In this document: piece after piece, positions 24,694 through 32,846 of the stretch
Numbering within the stretch: position 1 is the first letter of the stretch
Layout of the letters: the number at the start of each line of letters is the position of its first letter
Assembly (NCBI RefSeq): GCF_023824315.1
Contig: NZ_CP098732.1
Location: forward strand, 1-64,000
Length of the DNA stretch: 64,000 nt
Direction: 5' to 3'
Source of the DNA: Acinetobacter tibetensis
GTDB lineage: Bacteria; Pseudomonadota; Gammaproteobacteria; Pseudomonadales; Moraxellaceae
Notes under the pieces: model-generated
Database searches by the model: none
What the model saw: the letters and a program-made list of their open reading frames with translations, nothing else
Told to the model about the DNA's origin: nothing
Made by a program: the position numbers and the translations under genes

Positions 24694-25422
24694 ATGGTGC
24701 TGAGTTTTATTGTGGTGGTTTTTCTGCTGGCAGGGATGGTGAAAGGCATGATTGGTTTAGGTTTGCCTGCCGTATCGATGGGGCTATTGACCATGTTGAT
24801 TAGTCCTTATCAAGCGGCAGCATTGTTGATCGTCCCTTCCATGGCCACCAATATTTGGCAGTTATTTGCTGAAGGGCAGGTATTGCGGGTTTTGGCTCGG
24901 TTCTGGACACTTTTGCTGGGGATTATTGTTGGTTCAATTTGGAGTGTTTTCCCTCGCTTAGGTCAAAGTGAATTTAACAGTGAAGCACTTTTAGGCGCTA
25001 TGTTATTGCTGTATGGCGTATATGGTTTAGCTGCAAAACAAATCCCGAACTTGTCTCGCTATGCTGGAATCTTATCTCCATTAATAGGCTATTTGGGCGG
25101 GGCATTGACTGTGGCGACGGGTGTCGTGGTCATTCCTGTAGTGCCTTATTTGCAGTCTCTACATTTACAGCGTGATGATCTGGTCCAGTCTTTGGGCATG
25201 GCATTTACCGTTTCGACCATGTGCTTGGCCATCTTTTTGCAGCAAAATCCTGTGGCCCACCTCGAGATTGATTATCTATGGTCTGTTCTGGCATTGATTC
25301 CTGCCTTACTCGGGATGTGGTTGGGCACGCGGATACGCTATAAAATTGCAGAGCAGAAATTTCGCAAAGTCTTTTTCTATGGTTTGATTACCTTGGGTGG
25401 GTATATGCTACTTAGTCATTAA
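24694..25422 (+). CDS. TSUP (TauE/SafE) family membrane transporter
   Basis: A 242-residue membrane protein with about 8 hydrophobic segments. The G-rich start of helix 1-2 (GMVKGMIGLGLP) and the repeated half (LGGALTVATGVVVIP) are the TauE/SafE pattern, a family that moves sulfite, sulfonates or organic anions. The substrate here is unknown. The start is ATG 24694 after GAGGAAG. A TTG at 24682 is also open. It converges with a LysR gene, and the two stop codons overlap by three bases at 25420-25421. Confidence 0.85.
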   Translation: MVLSFIVVVFLLAGMVKGMIGLGLPAVSMGLLTMLISPYQAAALLIVPSMATNIWQLFAEGQVLRVLARFWTLLLGIIVGSIWSVFPRLGQSEFNSEALLGAMLLLYGVYGLAAKQIPNLSRYAGILSPLIGYLGGALTVATGVVVIPVVPYLQSLHLQRDDLVQSLGMAFTVSTMCLAIFLQQNPVAHLEIDYLWSVLALIPALLGMWLGTRIRYKIAEQKFRKVFFYGLITLGGYMLLSH

Positions 25423-26333
25423 TTGTGTTGGTTAAGCTGAGGACCTTGTTGAATTAAATATTGGCTAAAATGTTGATAATCTAAACTTAAGGTATCAAAG
25501 TTTTGTGCAGCCAACAGTAACTTTCGGTTTGCCCATGCACCTTTTAATTGAATCTGCTGAAATGAATATAGCTGTTGTAAGCGTTGAGCAGCTCGCTTCG
25601 GGATGATGGCAATGCCAACGCCATTGGCAACGACCTGTGCAATTGCACCAAAATTAGGAAGACGAAGGCGATATTGAATGCTATAGCCCAGTAATTTGGC
25701 TTGTGCTTCAATCGATTGCTGTAAAGAGTGATATTGCATTAACCCGACAAAGGCATGCTCTAAAGTATCGACCAAGGTTAATGCAGAATGCTGTGTTAAA
25801 GGATGCTGGCGTGGACAAATCAATACCAGAGGATCGTCTGCAAACGCTAAGGTTTGTAGGGTTTGGGCATTAAAAAAATTCGAAATTAAGCCCAGTTGTG
25901 CGCTACCTTTGCTTAAAGCTTGAATAATGTCATTGGATTCTGCTTCTTGTAGTTCAATCTGTAAATGTGGGTTTTCCGTAAGGTAAGATGGCAGCACCAA
26001 GGGTAAATATTCACTCTGTGCTGAAGAATTACACCACAGGGTCATGCTGCGATGTTGTCGTTGAGAAAAAGGCTGCATTTCCTGTTCAAGTTGCTGATGT
26101 TGTTGAATTAAAGTTTGGGCATGTTGATTAAACATTTGACCTGCCAACGTGAGTTTGACGCCAGTGGCATGACGGGTAAACAGTGAGACTGAGAACTGTT
26201 GTTCGAGTTTTTTAATCCGCTCACTTGCCGCTTGTAAGGAAATTGCAGAACGTTCTGCCCCTTTGGTGAGGCTGCCTGTTTCGACAATATTCAGGAATAA
26301 CGTTAAGTCAAAAAAGTCGAGGCGCATAGCCAT
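25419..26333 (-). CDS. LysR family transcriptional regulator
   Basis: LysR-type regulator with an N-terminal winged helix (about 5-65, FLNIVETGSLTKGAERSAIS) and a C-terminal effector domain (about 90-300). I chose the start MAMRLDFF at 26333. In-frame starts at 26360 and 26387 are open, and none has a good ribosome site. It converges with the TSUP transporter and may regulate it, but LysR regulators more often control divergent genes, and the gene on its other side runs in the same direction. Confidence 0.85.
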   Translation of the reverse strand: MAMRLDFFDLTLFLNIVETGSLTKGAERSAISLQAASERIKKLEQQFSVSLFTRHATGVKLTLAGQMFNQHAQTLIQQHQQLEQEMQPFSQRQHRSMTLWCNSSAQSEYLPLVLPSYLTENPHLQIELQEAESNDIIQALSKGSAQLGLISNFFNAQTLQTLAFADDPLVLICPRQHPLTQHSALTLVDTLEHAFVGLMQYHSLQQSIEAQAKLLGYSIQYRLRLPNFGAIAQVVANGVGIAIIPKRAAQRLQQLYSFQQIQLKGAWANRKLLLAAQNFDTLSLDYQHFSQYLIQQGPQLNQHN

Positions 26334-26404
26334 AAATTCATCTTGTATTGAGTTTTCCATCTTAAAAATATGATACTCAAGACGCAATGTTAAAGCCTGA
26401 AAAT

Positions 26405-26430
26405 ATAAAAAAAGCAGCCCGTAGGCTGCT
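26405..26430 (-). terminator. Terminator of the RutG-like permease
   Basis: AGCAGCC (26413-26419) and GGCTGCT (26424-26430) around a CGTA loop, followed on the minus strand by seven Ts. Confidence 0.85.
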
Positions 26431-26446
26431 ATAAATGGAGCAATAT

Positions 26447-27751
26447 TTATTCGCTTTGATCTTTTAAGCTGAAGAACCAGTTTAAAACCAAGGCTGCGAA
26501 GGTAGCCGTTCCAATGCCACCCAAATTGAAATTGCCGAACTGCAAGGCAAAATCGCCTGTACCTAAAATAATGGTCACTGCTGCAACCATCAGGTTTTTA
26601 TTTTTAGAAAAATCGACTTTGTTTTCAATCCAGATTTTGGCACCCGCAATGGTAATTAAACCAAAGACCACAATGGAAGCACCTGTGAGGATTGCCGTTG
26701 GAATGGTGTGAATAATGGCGCCAAACTTTGGCGATAGCCCCAAGAAAATGGCAAACACACCTGCAATGACAAAGACGATAGTCGAGTAAACGCGCGTAAC
26801 TGCCATCACCCCAATGTTTTCGCCATAGGTGGTCATACCTGGTGCACCAACACCGCCAGAAAGTGTCGTTGCAACACCATCTGCCAAGAAGGCTTTACCA
26901 ATTTGCGGGTCTAAGTTTTCACCCGTCATGGCACTCACTGCTTTAATATGCCCCAAATTTTCAGCCACTAAAATTAAAGCCACTGGAGCAATAATTAACA
27001 TGGCATTCACATCAAACTGTGGCGAATGGAATGTTGGAAAGCCAAACCACGCTGCTTGTTGAATTGGGGTAAAATTAATAGGTGTACCGTATCCCATGAC
27101 ATTCGAAACGATGAAATAGAGGAGATACGCCAGTAATAAGCCGATTAAGAGCAGTAAGCGTTGCAACAAGCCTTTGGTGAAGACCGCGATAGATCCCATA
27201 CAAAGCACTGTCACCAGTGCCATCCACATATTAAAGGGATTGCCCGCCACGCCTTTCACCGTCACAGGGGCCAGATTTAAACCAATAATCATTACCACAG
27301 CACCAGTTACGACAGGTGGCATGAGCTTTTCAATCCATTGGGTACCCGTTGCCATGACCATGAGACCAAACAGGGCATACAACACACCACATGCCATAAT
27401 CCCGCCAGCGGCTACGGCTAAATTGGCATTGGGTGCACCCGTTCCTGAGGCCGCATAACCCGTTGCAGCAATGACCACGCCAATAAAAGCAAAGCTTGAG
27501 CCGAGATAACTTGGAACACGTCCACCCGTCATGAAAAAGAACAGAATGGTACAGATGCCCGACATGAAGATTGCGAGATTGGGGTCAAAACCCATCAAAA
27601 ATGGGGCAAGAACTGTCGCACCAAACATGGCAAAGGCATGCTGAATGCCCAGCACAGCACTCTGAACAGGCGGAAGATATTCATTTGTTCCGACAGGACG
27701 TGTCTCGACATTGCCTGAATAAGGGCGCCATTGGGGAAACCAATTGGACAT
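26447..27751 (-). CDS. rutG: RutG-like pyrimidine/uracil permease (NCS2 family)
   Basis: Inner-membrane nucleobase transporter of 434 residues with about 12-14 membrane segments. Close motif matches to E. coli RutG include GGRVPSYLGSSFAFIGVV, LMPPVVTGAVVMIIGLNLA, APVALILVAENLGH and SIVVFGLITIAGAKIW. AENLGH carries the conserved NCS2 substrate-binding Glu. No other rut gene is nearby, so it may work as a general uracil importer. A RutR-like palindrome sits about 115 bp upstream. Confidence 0.88.
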   Translation of the reverse strand: MSNWFPQWRPYSGNVETRPVGTNEYLPPVQSAVLGIQHAFAMFGATVLAPFLMGFDPNLAIFMSGICTILFFFMTGGRVPSYLGSSFAFIGVVIAATGYAASGTGAPNANLAVAAGGIMACGVLYALFGLMVMATGTQWIEKLMPPVVTGAVVMIIGLNLAPVTVKGVAGNPFNMWMALVTVLCMGSIAVFTKGLLQRLLLLIGLLLAYLLYFIVSNVMGYGTPINFTPIQQAAWFGFPTFHSPQFDVNAMLIIAPVALILVAENLGHIKAVSAMTGENLDPQIGKAFLADGVATTLSGGVGAPGMTTYGENIGVMAVTRVYSTIVFVIAGVFAIFLGLSPKFGAIIHTIPTAILTGASIVVFGLITIAGAKIWIENKVDFSKNKNLMVAAVTIILGTGDFALQFGNFNLGGIGTATFAALVLNWFFSLKDQSE

Positions 27752-27858
27752 AAATTGATCGCTTTAGAAATAAATTGTGCACATCATACTCTTTCTTTTC
27801 GAGTGATTTAATCATTGATTTTTAATTTTAGATTAATTAGAAGTCTGATTTATAATAA

Positions 27859-27880
27859 TTTTATACCAAGTGGTAAAATT
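27859..27880 (-). promoter_or_regulatory. RutR-like palindrome upstream of the permease
   Basis: The core TACCA-AG-TGGTA (27864-27875) sits inside longer AT-rich arms. The E. coli RutR site has the core ACCA-NN-TGGT, which is matched exactly, though the flanking TTG/CAA is not. Confidence 0.45.
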
Positions 27881-28045
27881 TTATAATTTTTAAATTAGCA
27901 ATAAATCAATATATTATTCTATAAATTATAGTCGATAAATCCAATTTATCTGTATTGCTCAGCAATAAATTTTTTTTATCAATCTTTCAAATTTTTTTTA
28001 ACAATGCAAAAAAACTGCTGAAAATTGAATGTAGCAAGAACTATT

Positions 28046-28109
28046 TTGCCAATCGATGCAAAATCAAATGCCGTATTGGCAACACCGAAAAACTTCGGGT
28101 TGCCAATCG
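28046..28109. repeat. Hairpin and repeated TTGCCAATCG downstream of ppc
   Basis: TTGCCAATCG occurs at 28046-28055 and 28100-28109, with the inverse ATTGGCAA at 28075-28082. The inner pair forms a stem of about 14 bp (28075-28089 with 28094-28107, one bulge). No T run follows on either strand, so it is not a standard terminator. The rest of the 27752-28121 gap is AT-rich with no gene. Confidence 0.6.
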
Positions 28110-28121
28110 TAGACGCATACA

Positions 28122-30812
28122 TCAACCCGTATTACGTAAACCTGCGGCAATGCCGGCAATACTGACCATTAAGGCATGATCGACAGGGGTATGTTCAGCC
28201 TGACGTTCAGCCAGATATAAACGACGTCGTTTCATGAGTTCTGCTTGCAGCAAATGTAAAGGCAGTAAGTAGGGTTTACGTACCCGCATCGACTGATCCA
28301 GCACTTCATTGCTACTGAGCAGTTTCGATTCATCTTTTAAGGTGAGTAGAGTTTCAACCGCGTCTTGTAGACGTTGGCGTAATGTTGTGCCTAGGGCTTT
28401 TAAGTCCTCATCTTGGGTCAGGTGGGTTTCATAGTATAAAGCCACATGTCCATCGGCTTTGGACAAGACCATTTCCAACATATCAATCAAGGTTTGGAAA
28501 TAAGGCCATTGCTGCAACATTTCTTCTAAGGTCGCTTTATGTCCTTGTTCAATCACTTGGTTAATCGCTGCACCTGTGCCTAACCAAGCAGGGAGCATTA
28601 AGCGAATTTGTGTCCAAGCAAACACCCAAGGAATGGCACGTAAGGATTCAATCCCGCCACTGACTTTACGTTTGGCTGGGCGTGAACCCAAAGGTAACAT
28701 TTGCAGTTCCAGTTCAGGCGTGACCGTTCTTAAATATTTCACAAAGTGTGGATTTTCACGTACCGTTTGACGGTAAACCTGTACCGAAAGATCGGTCATG
28801 CGATGCATGAGTTCACGCCATTCGGCTTTCGGCTCTGGAGGTGGAAGTAAGGTTGCTTCCAGTGTTGCTGCGGTATAAATTTCCAGATTTTGTAGGGCAA
28901 TGCCTTCCAGTCCGAATTTAAAGCGGATCATTTCACCTTGTTCGGTGACGCGAATAGCACCAGAAATGGAACCCGGAGGCTGAGAAAATAGCGCCTGTTG
29001 GGTTGGAGCACCACCACGGCTGATAGAACCACCACGACCATGAAACAGGGTCAGTTGTACCGCATGTTGTTTAGCAATCGCCGTCAACTCTTCTTGCGCA
29101 CGGTATTGCGCCCAGTTGGCAGACATAAAGCCAGCATCTTTGGCCGAGTCTGAATAACCAATCATGACTTCATGTTTGCCCTGAATATGCTGTTTGTACC
29201 AATGCATATTAAACAGGGTTTGCATGGTGTGTGCCGCACCATCCAAGTCTTTCAAAGTTTCAAATAGGGGAACTACACGTAAAGGTTGTTGAATGCCGGC
29301 TTCTTTTTGTAAGAGTAAGACAGCAAGCACATCACTTGGATATTCCGCCATGGAAATAATATAGGCGCCCAAGCTTTCCGCAGGCTGTTCAGCTAAGGTT
29401 CGCATGGTGGCAAACACTTCTTGCACATCGGGATGCAGAATCAGGCTTTGCTCAGGTTCATTTAAATGCTTTGGCAATAACGGGCGCTTGCTCTGTAATT
29501 CTTGCAATAGAAAGTTTTGACGGGCTTGTTCCGTCCATGTTTCAAAATTGCCTAAACCCAAATATTCGGTAATGGCGGAAATGGCTTGGCGATGACGTCC
29601 TGATTCCTGACGAATATCCAACTTTAATAATTCGATCCCAAAGCAATTGACCCGATGGATAAAGTCCAATAATTTTCCATTGGCAATTTCAGGCAGGTTG
29701 CATGAGATTAAAGAGCGATAGCACAGTAATAAAGGCTGTAACAGTTCCTGTTTGCTTTTGATGACGCGACTGTCATCCAAGACCTGATCTTGCCCCTGTA
29801 GTTTATGTGCCAACCATTCACGCGTGATTTTTAAGCGTTCGCGAGTGTCACGTAAATATTCACGATAAGGTTCAGGATGAGGTGCACCCAAAGCCTGCAT
29901 TAACTCATTGCTACAGTTTTGAATCGACAATTCCCAACGCAGGTCTTCAATATCACGTAAATATAAATCGGCTGCTTTCCAGCGTGACAACCACAGCACT
30001 TCTTGGGTCACATTGTGGGTTACATTCGGGTTGCCATCACGGTCACCACCCATCCAAGAAGCAAAACGCACAGGAGCCACATGTAGCGGTAAACGTTGTC
30101 CACAATGTTCTTCTACCATCCCATCCAGTTCACGCATGAACTTGGGTACTGCATTCCACAAGGTTTGTTCAATGGTGGTGAAGCCCCATTTGGCTTCATC
30201 GATAGGGGTCGGACGATGTTGACGAATTTCATCGGTTTGCCATGCGGAACAGATCAGTTGTTTTAAGTCATCTAATACCGCTTGGCGTTCACGCGGGGTA
30301 AGTTTTTGCTGATCAAATTTAAATAAACAGTCATTAATGCCATCATATTTTTGAATGAGGGTGCGTCGGCTCACTTCTGTCGGGTGTGCAGTCAACACCA
30401 GTTCAATTTTAAGTTCACACAGTTGTTGATAGAGCTGTTCTGCTGAGACTTGATGGGTTTTAAATTTTTGGAACAGATGATCGAGTGGATTCGGTGATTC
30501 AGCTTCAGGATCAAATTCACTTTGGCGACGGCTACGTACTACATGGTATTGTTCGGCGATATTGGCAAAGTTCAAAAAGTGCGTAAAGGCACGGGTAAGC
30601 GGAAGAATCTCATCATCTTCTAGGCTGAGAAAGAGCTGCTCTAGTTTTTTTTCCGCTTCAACTTGTCCATCACGTGCACCTTTGGCAAGTGCCCGAATCT
30701 GTTCTATCTGATTAAACAAATCTTGCCCGGCATGTTGTTTTAGGGTTTCCCCTAATAAATTACCCAGTAACCGTACGTCTTCGCGTAGTGGAGCATCAAT
30801 TTGTTGAATCAT
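28122..30812 (-). CDS. ppc: Phosphoenolpyruvate carboxylase
   Basis: Fixes bicarbonate onto phosphoenolpyruvate to give oxaloacetate, replenishing the TCA cycle. The 896-residue length is normal for the bacterial enzyme. Catalytic signatures are LTAHPTE near 140, the mobile loop FHGRGGSISRGG near 580, and GYSDSAKDAG near 540. The C-terminal NTG end, part of the aspartate inhibitor site in the family, is intact. It is a single gene with no obvious operon partner and no clear terminator. A hairpin without a T run follows the stop codon. Confidence 0.97.
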   Translation of the reverse strand: MIQQIDAPLREDVRLLGNLLGETLKQHAGQDLFNQIEQIRALAKGARDGQVEAEKKLEQLFLSLEDDEILPLTRAFTHFLNFANIAEQYHVVRSRRQSEFDPEAESPNPLDHLFQKFKTHQVSAEQLYQQLCELKIELVLTAHPTEVSRRTLIQKYDGINDCLFKFDQQKLTPRERQAVLDDLKQLICSAWQTDEIRQHRPTPIDEAKWGFTTIEQTLWNAVPKFMRELDGMVEEHCGQRLPLHVAPVRFASWMGGDRDGNPNVTHNVTQEVLWLSRWKAADLYLRDIEDLRWELSIQNCSNELMQALGAPHPEPYREYLRDTRERLKITREWLAHKLQGQDQVLDDSRVIKSKQELLQPLLLCYRSLISCNLPEIANGKLLDFIHRVNCFGIELLKLDIRQESGRHRQAISAITEYLGLGNFETWTEQARQNFLLQELQSKRPLLPKHLNEPEQSLILHPDVQEVFATMRTLAEQPAESLGAYIISMAEYPSDVLAVLLLQKEAGIQQPLRVVPLFETLKDLDGAAHTMQTLFNMHWYKQHIQGKHEVMIGYSDSAKDAGFMSANWAQYRAQEELTAIAKQHAVQLTLFHGRGGSISRGGAPTQQALFSQPPGSISGAIRVTEQGEMIRFKFGLEGIALQNLEIYTAATLEATLLPPPEPKAEWRELMHRMTDLSVQVYRQTVRENPHFVKYLRTVTPELELQMLPLGSRPAKRKVSGGIESLRAIPWVFAWTQIRLMLPAWLGTGAAINQVIEQGHKATLEEMLQQWPYFQTLIDMLEMVLSKADGHVALYYETHLTQDEDLKALGTTLRQRLQDAVETLLTLKDESKLLSSNEVLDQSMRVRKPYLLPLHLLQAELMKRRRLYLAERQAEHTPVDHALMVSIAGIAAGLRNTG

Positions 30813-30958
30813 TTTCCATTCTCCAGTTCTTATTCTTTTTGACTATACCCCGATTTAATTGAATGCCAAGTAGCAGGGCTACAAAAGTCGCAAGCTTTTG
30901 TTGATAAAACTAGCAATTGAATAATGGAATGAAGCTGAGGGGACAATCAAAATGGGCG

Positions 30959-31576
30959 CTAGGCATTCGGTCCATACTTCAGCATGAATATCTCGATACT
31001 TTGTTGGATGATTTCCTGCTGTTGTTGAGGGGTTGGAATCGCACGTACACCCAGTAAAATTTCTAAATGACGTAGTCCGAGCAGTAAGGACAGTAGCAAT
31101 AGGCGTTGCTGTTCCACATCAGCGGCTTGAATAAAACCCAAGGTGGCAGCTTGCTGAAAAAAATCTTCCCAACCATCACACATTTTTTGATGAGACGCAT
31201 TATAAAACTGCAACGCCAAGGGGTTTTGTTCGGCGGCCAGTTCAATCAGCAAATGTTCCAGTTTCACTGCTTCGGGTAAGTACACAATGTTCAAGGCGAT
31301 TTGGCAGGCTTGAGCAAAAGCCTCAACAAAATTGCTGTCTGCCTGCAATTCAAAAGGACGTGTGGCCATTAAACTTTCGCAGGTGAGTTCAATCGCGCAG
31401 GTAAATAGACTGGCTTTGTCTTGAAAATGATTATAAATCGTGAGTTTAGTGACCCCAGCTTCTTGGGCAATTTGATTCATGCTCGAACCATGATAGCCCT
31501 GTTTTAGGAACAGGTTTCTGGCAGCCAGCAGAATTTGCTTATGCTTTTCTAAATCTTTGGGCCGACCGACATTCAT
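30959..31576 (-). CDS. TetR family repressor of the divergent RND operon
   Basis: A 205-residue TetR regulator. The N-terminal helix-turn-helix (about 10-55) reads GSSMNQIAQEAGVTKLTIYNHF, with an all-helical ligand-binding domain behind it. I chose ATG 31576 (MNVGRPKDL). The GTG at 31594 would add six residues. It is divergent from the RND operon, with a 24-bp palindrome between them, which is the classical arrangement for a drug-responsive repressor of an efflux pump such as AcrR or TtgR. The inducer is unknown. Confidence 0.88.
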   Translation of the reverse strand: MNVGRPKDLEKHKQILLAARNLFLKQGYHGSSMNQIAQEAGVTKLTIYNHFQDKASLFTCAIELTCESLMATRPFELQADSNFVEAFAQACQIALNIVYLPEAVKLEHLLIELAAEQNPLALQFYNASHQKMCDGWEDFFQQAATLGFIQAADVEQQRLLLLSLLLGLRHLEILLGVRAIPTPQQQQEIIQQSIEIFMLKYGPNA

Positions 31577-31635
31577 TTGCACAAATTTTTCCACTTTCGC
31601 TTAATTAAGTCATTTACTTCAAACAGGGCTTTTAA

Positions 31636-31659
31636 TTAATGTACCGCGTGGTATATTAA
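31636..31659. promoter_or_regulatory. Probable TetR operator for the RND operon
   Basis: Palindrome TTAAT-N-TACC-GCGT-GGTA-N-ATTAA in the TetR/RND intergenic region, placed to control both promoters. Confidence 0.65.
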
Positions 31660-31727
31660 TTCAAATTTGTTCAAAGAACAGCATAGTATTTTGCCCTAAA
31701 AATGACATTTAGATAAGAGCACAACGC

Positions 31728-32846
31728 ATGAACCCTGCCAAGACCTTAATTGCCAGTCTGATAATTTTATCCAGTTTGATCCTTTGGGGCTGTAGTCGAG
31801 AACCGGCTACAACGGAACAAGTCCCCTTAGTCATGGTGGCACAACCATCTACCTCTTTAACTGAACAAAAAAGTTACGCGGGTGAAGTTAAAGCGCGACA
31901 ACAAACGGATTTGGCATTTCGGGTGTCTGGGCAGGTCATACAACGTTTTGTCGATGTTGGTGATCAAGTTCGAGTCGGGCAGGTTCTGGCAAAACTGGAT
32001 GTGAAAGATGCTCAATTACAATTGAATGCTTCCCGTGCGCAATTGGAAAGTGCTCAGTCCGCAGCGAAAGTGGCAGAACAGGAGCTGACACGTTTTAAGC
32101 AATTATTGCCGATGAACGCTGTGAGCCGTTCACAATACGATGCGATAAATAATCAGTATCAAGCTGCATTGGCCAGTCTGAAACAGGCGCAATCCAACCA
32201 TGAAGTTAGTCAAAACCAGACCCGTTATAACCAACTCGTTGCAGACAAAAGTGGCGTGATTACCGCACGTAATATTGAAGTGGGGCAAGTGGTTGCAGCA
32301 GGGCAAGCGGCTTATCAATTGGCGATTTCGGGTGAGCGTGAAGTGCTCATTGGCGTGCCTGAGCAAGCCATTAATGACATCCGTATTGGGCAGGAAGCAT
32401 GGGTGACTTTATGGTCAAAACCGCAGGATAAATTTGCGGGTTATGTCCGTGAAATTTCCCCTGCGGCAGATCAGTCACGCACCTTTAGCGTAAAAGTTGC
32501 CTTAAAGACTCAGAGTCAAGATATTCAATTGGGGCAAAGTGCAAGGGTATTTTTTAGTACTTTGCAGCACAATATCTTAAGTGTGCCCTTATCCAGTGTC
32601 TCGGCGTATGAACAACAGGCCTTTGTGTGGGTAGTTTATCCAGATTCGCGAATCCATAAAGTATCAGTCACCTTAGGGGCTTATGGGCGCGATACAGTGT
32701 CTGTACTGTCAGGATTAAAACCAGAAGATTATGTGGTGGTTGGGGGGGTACATCTGCTGCATGAGCAACAAAAAATTCGTCCGATTGATCGAGAAAACCG
32801 CGTTGTAGCCTTGTCTACCGCGCAGCAACCGACAGGAGCAAAATAA
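31728..32846 (+). CDS. RND efflux periplasmic adaptor (membrane fusion lipoprotein)
   Basis: A 372-residue adaptor that links the inner-membrane pump to an outer-membrane channel. It has a lipoprotein signal ending ILWGC (Cys near residue 22), then lipoyl/barrel-sandwich halves (about 50-90 and 170-200, with VDVGDQVRVGQVLAKLD), a coiled-coil hairpin (about 95-165, rich in Gln, Ala and Ser), and beta-barrel and membrane-proximal domains. Its stop codon overlaps the pump's start (TAATG), so the two are translationally coupled. There is no outer-membrane factor gene in the operon. Confidence 0.92.
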   Translation: MNPAKTLIASLIILSSLILWGCSREPATTEQVPLVMVAQPSTSLTEQKSYAGEVKARQQTDLAFRVSGQVIQRFVDVGDQVRVGQVLAKLDVKDAQLQLNASRAQLESAQSAAKVAEQELTRFKQLLPMNAVSRSQYDAINNQYQAALASLKQAQSNHEVSQNQTRYNQLVADKSGVITARNIEVGQVVAAGQAAYQLAISGEREVLIGVPEQAINDIRIGQEAWVTLWSKPQDKFAGYVREISPAADQSRTFSVKVALKTQSQDIQLGQSARVFFSTLQHNILSVPLSSVSAYEQQAFVWVVYPDSRIHKVSVTLGAYGRDTVSVLSGLKPEDYVVVGGVHLLHEQQKIRPIDRENRVVALSTAQQPTGAK

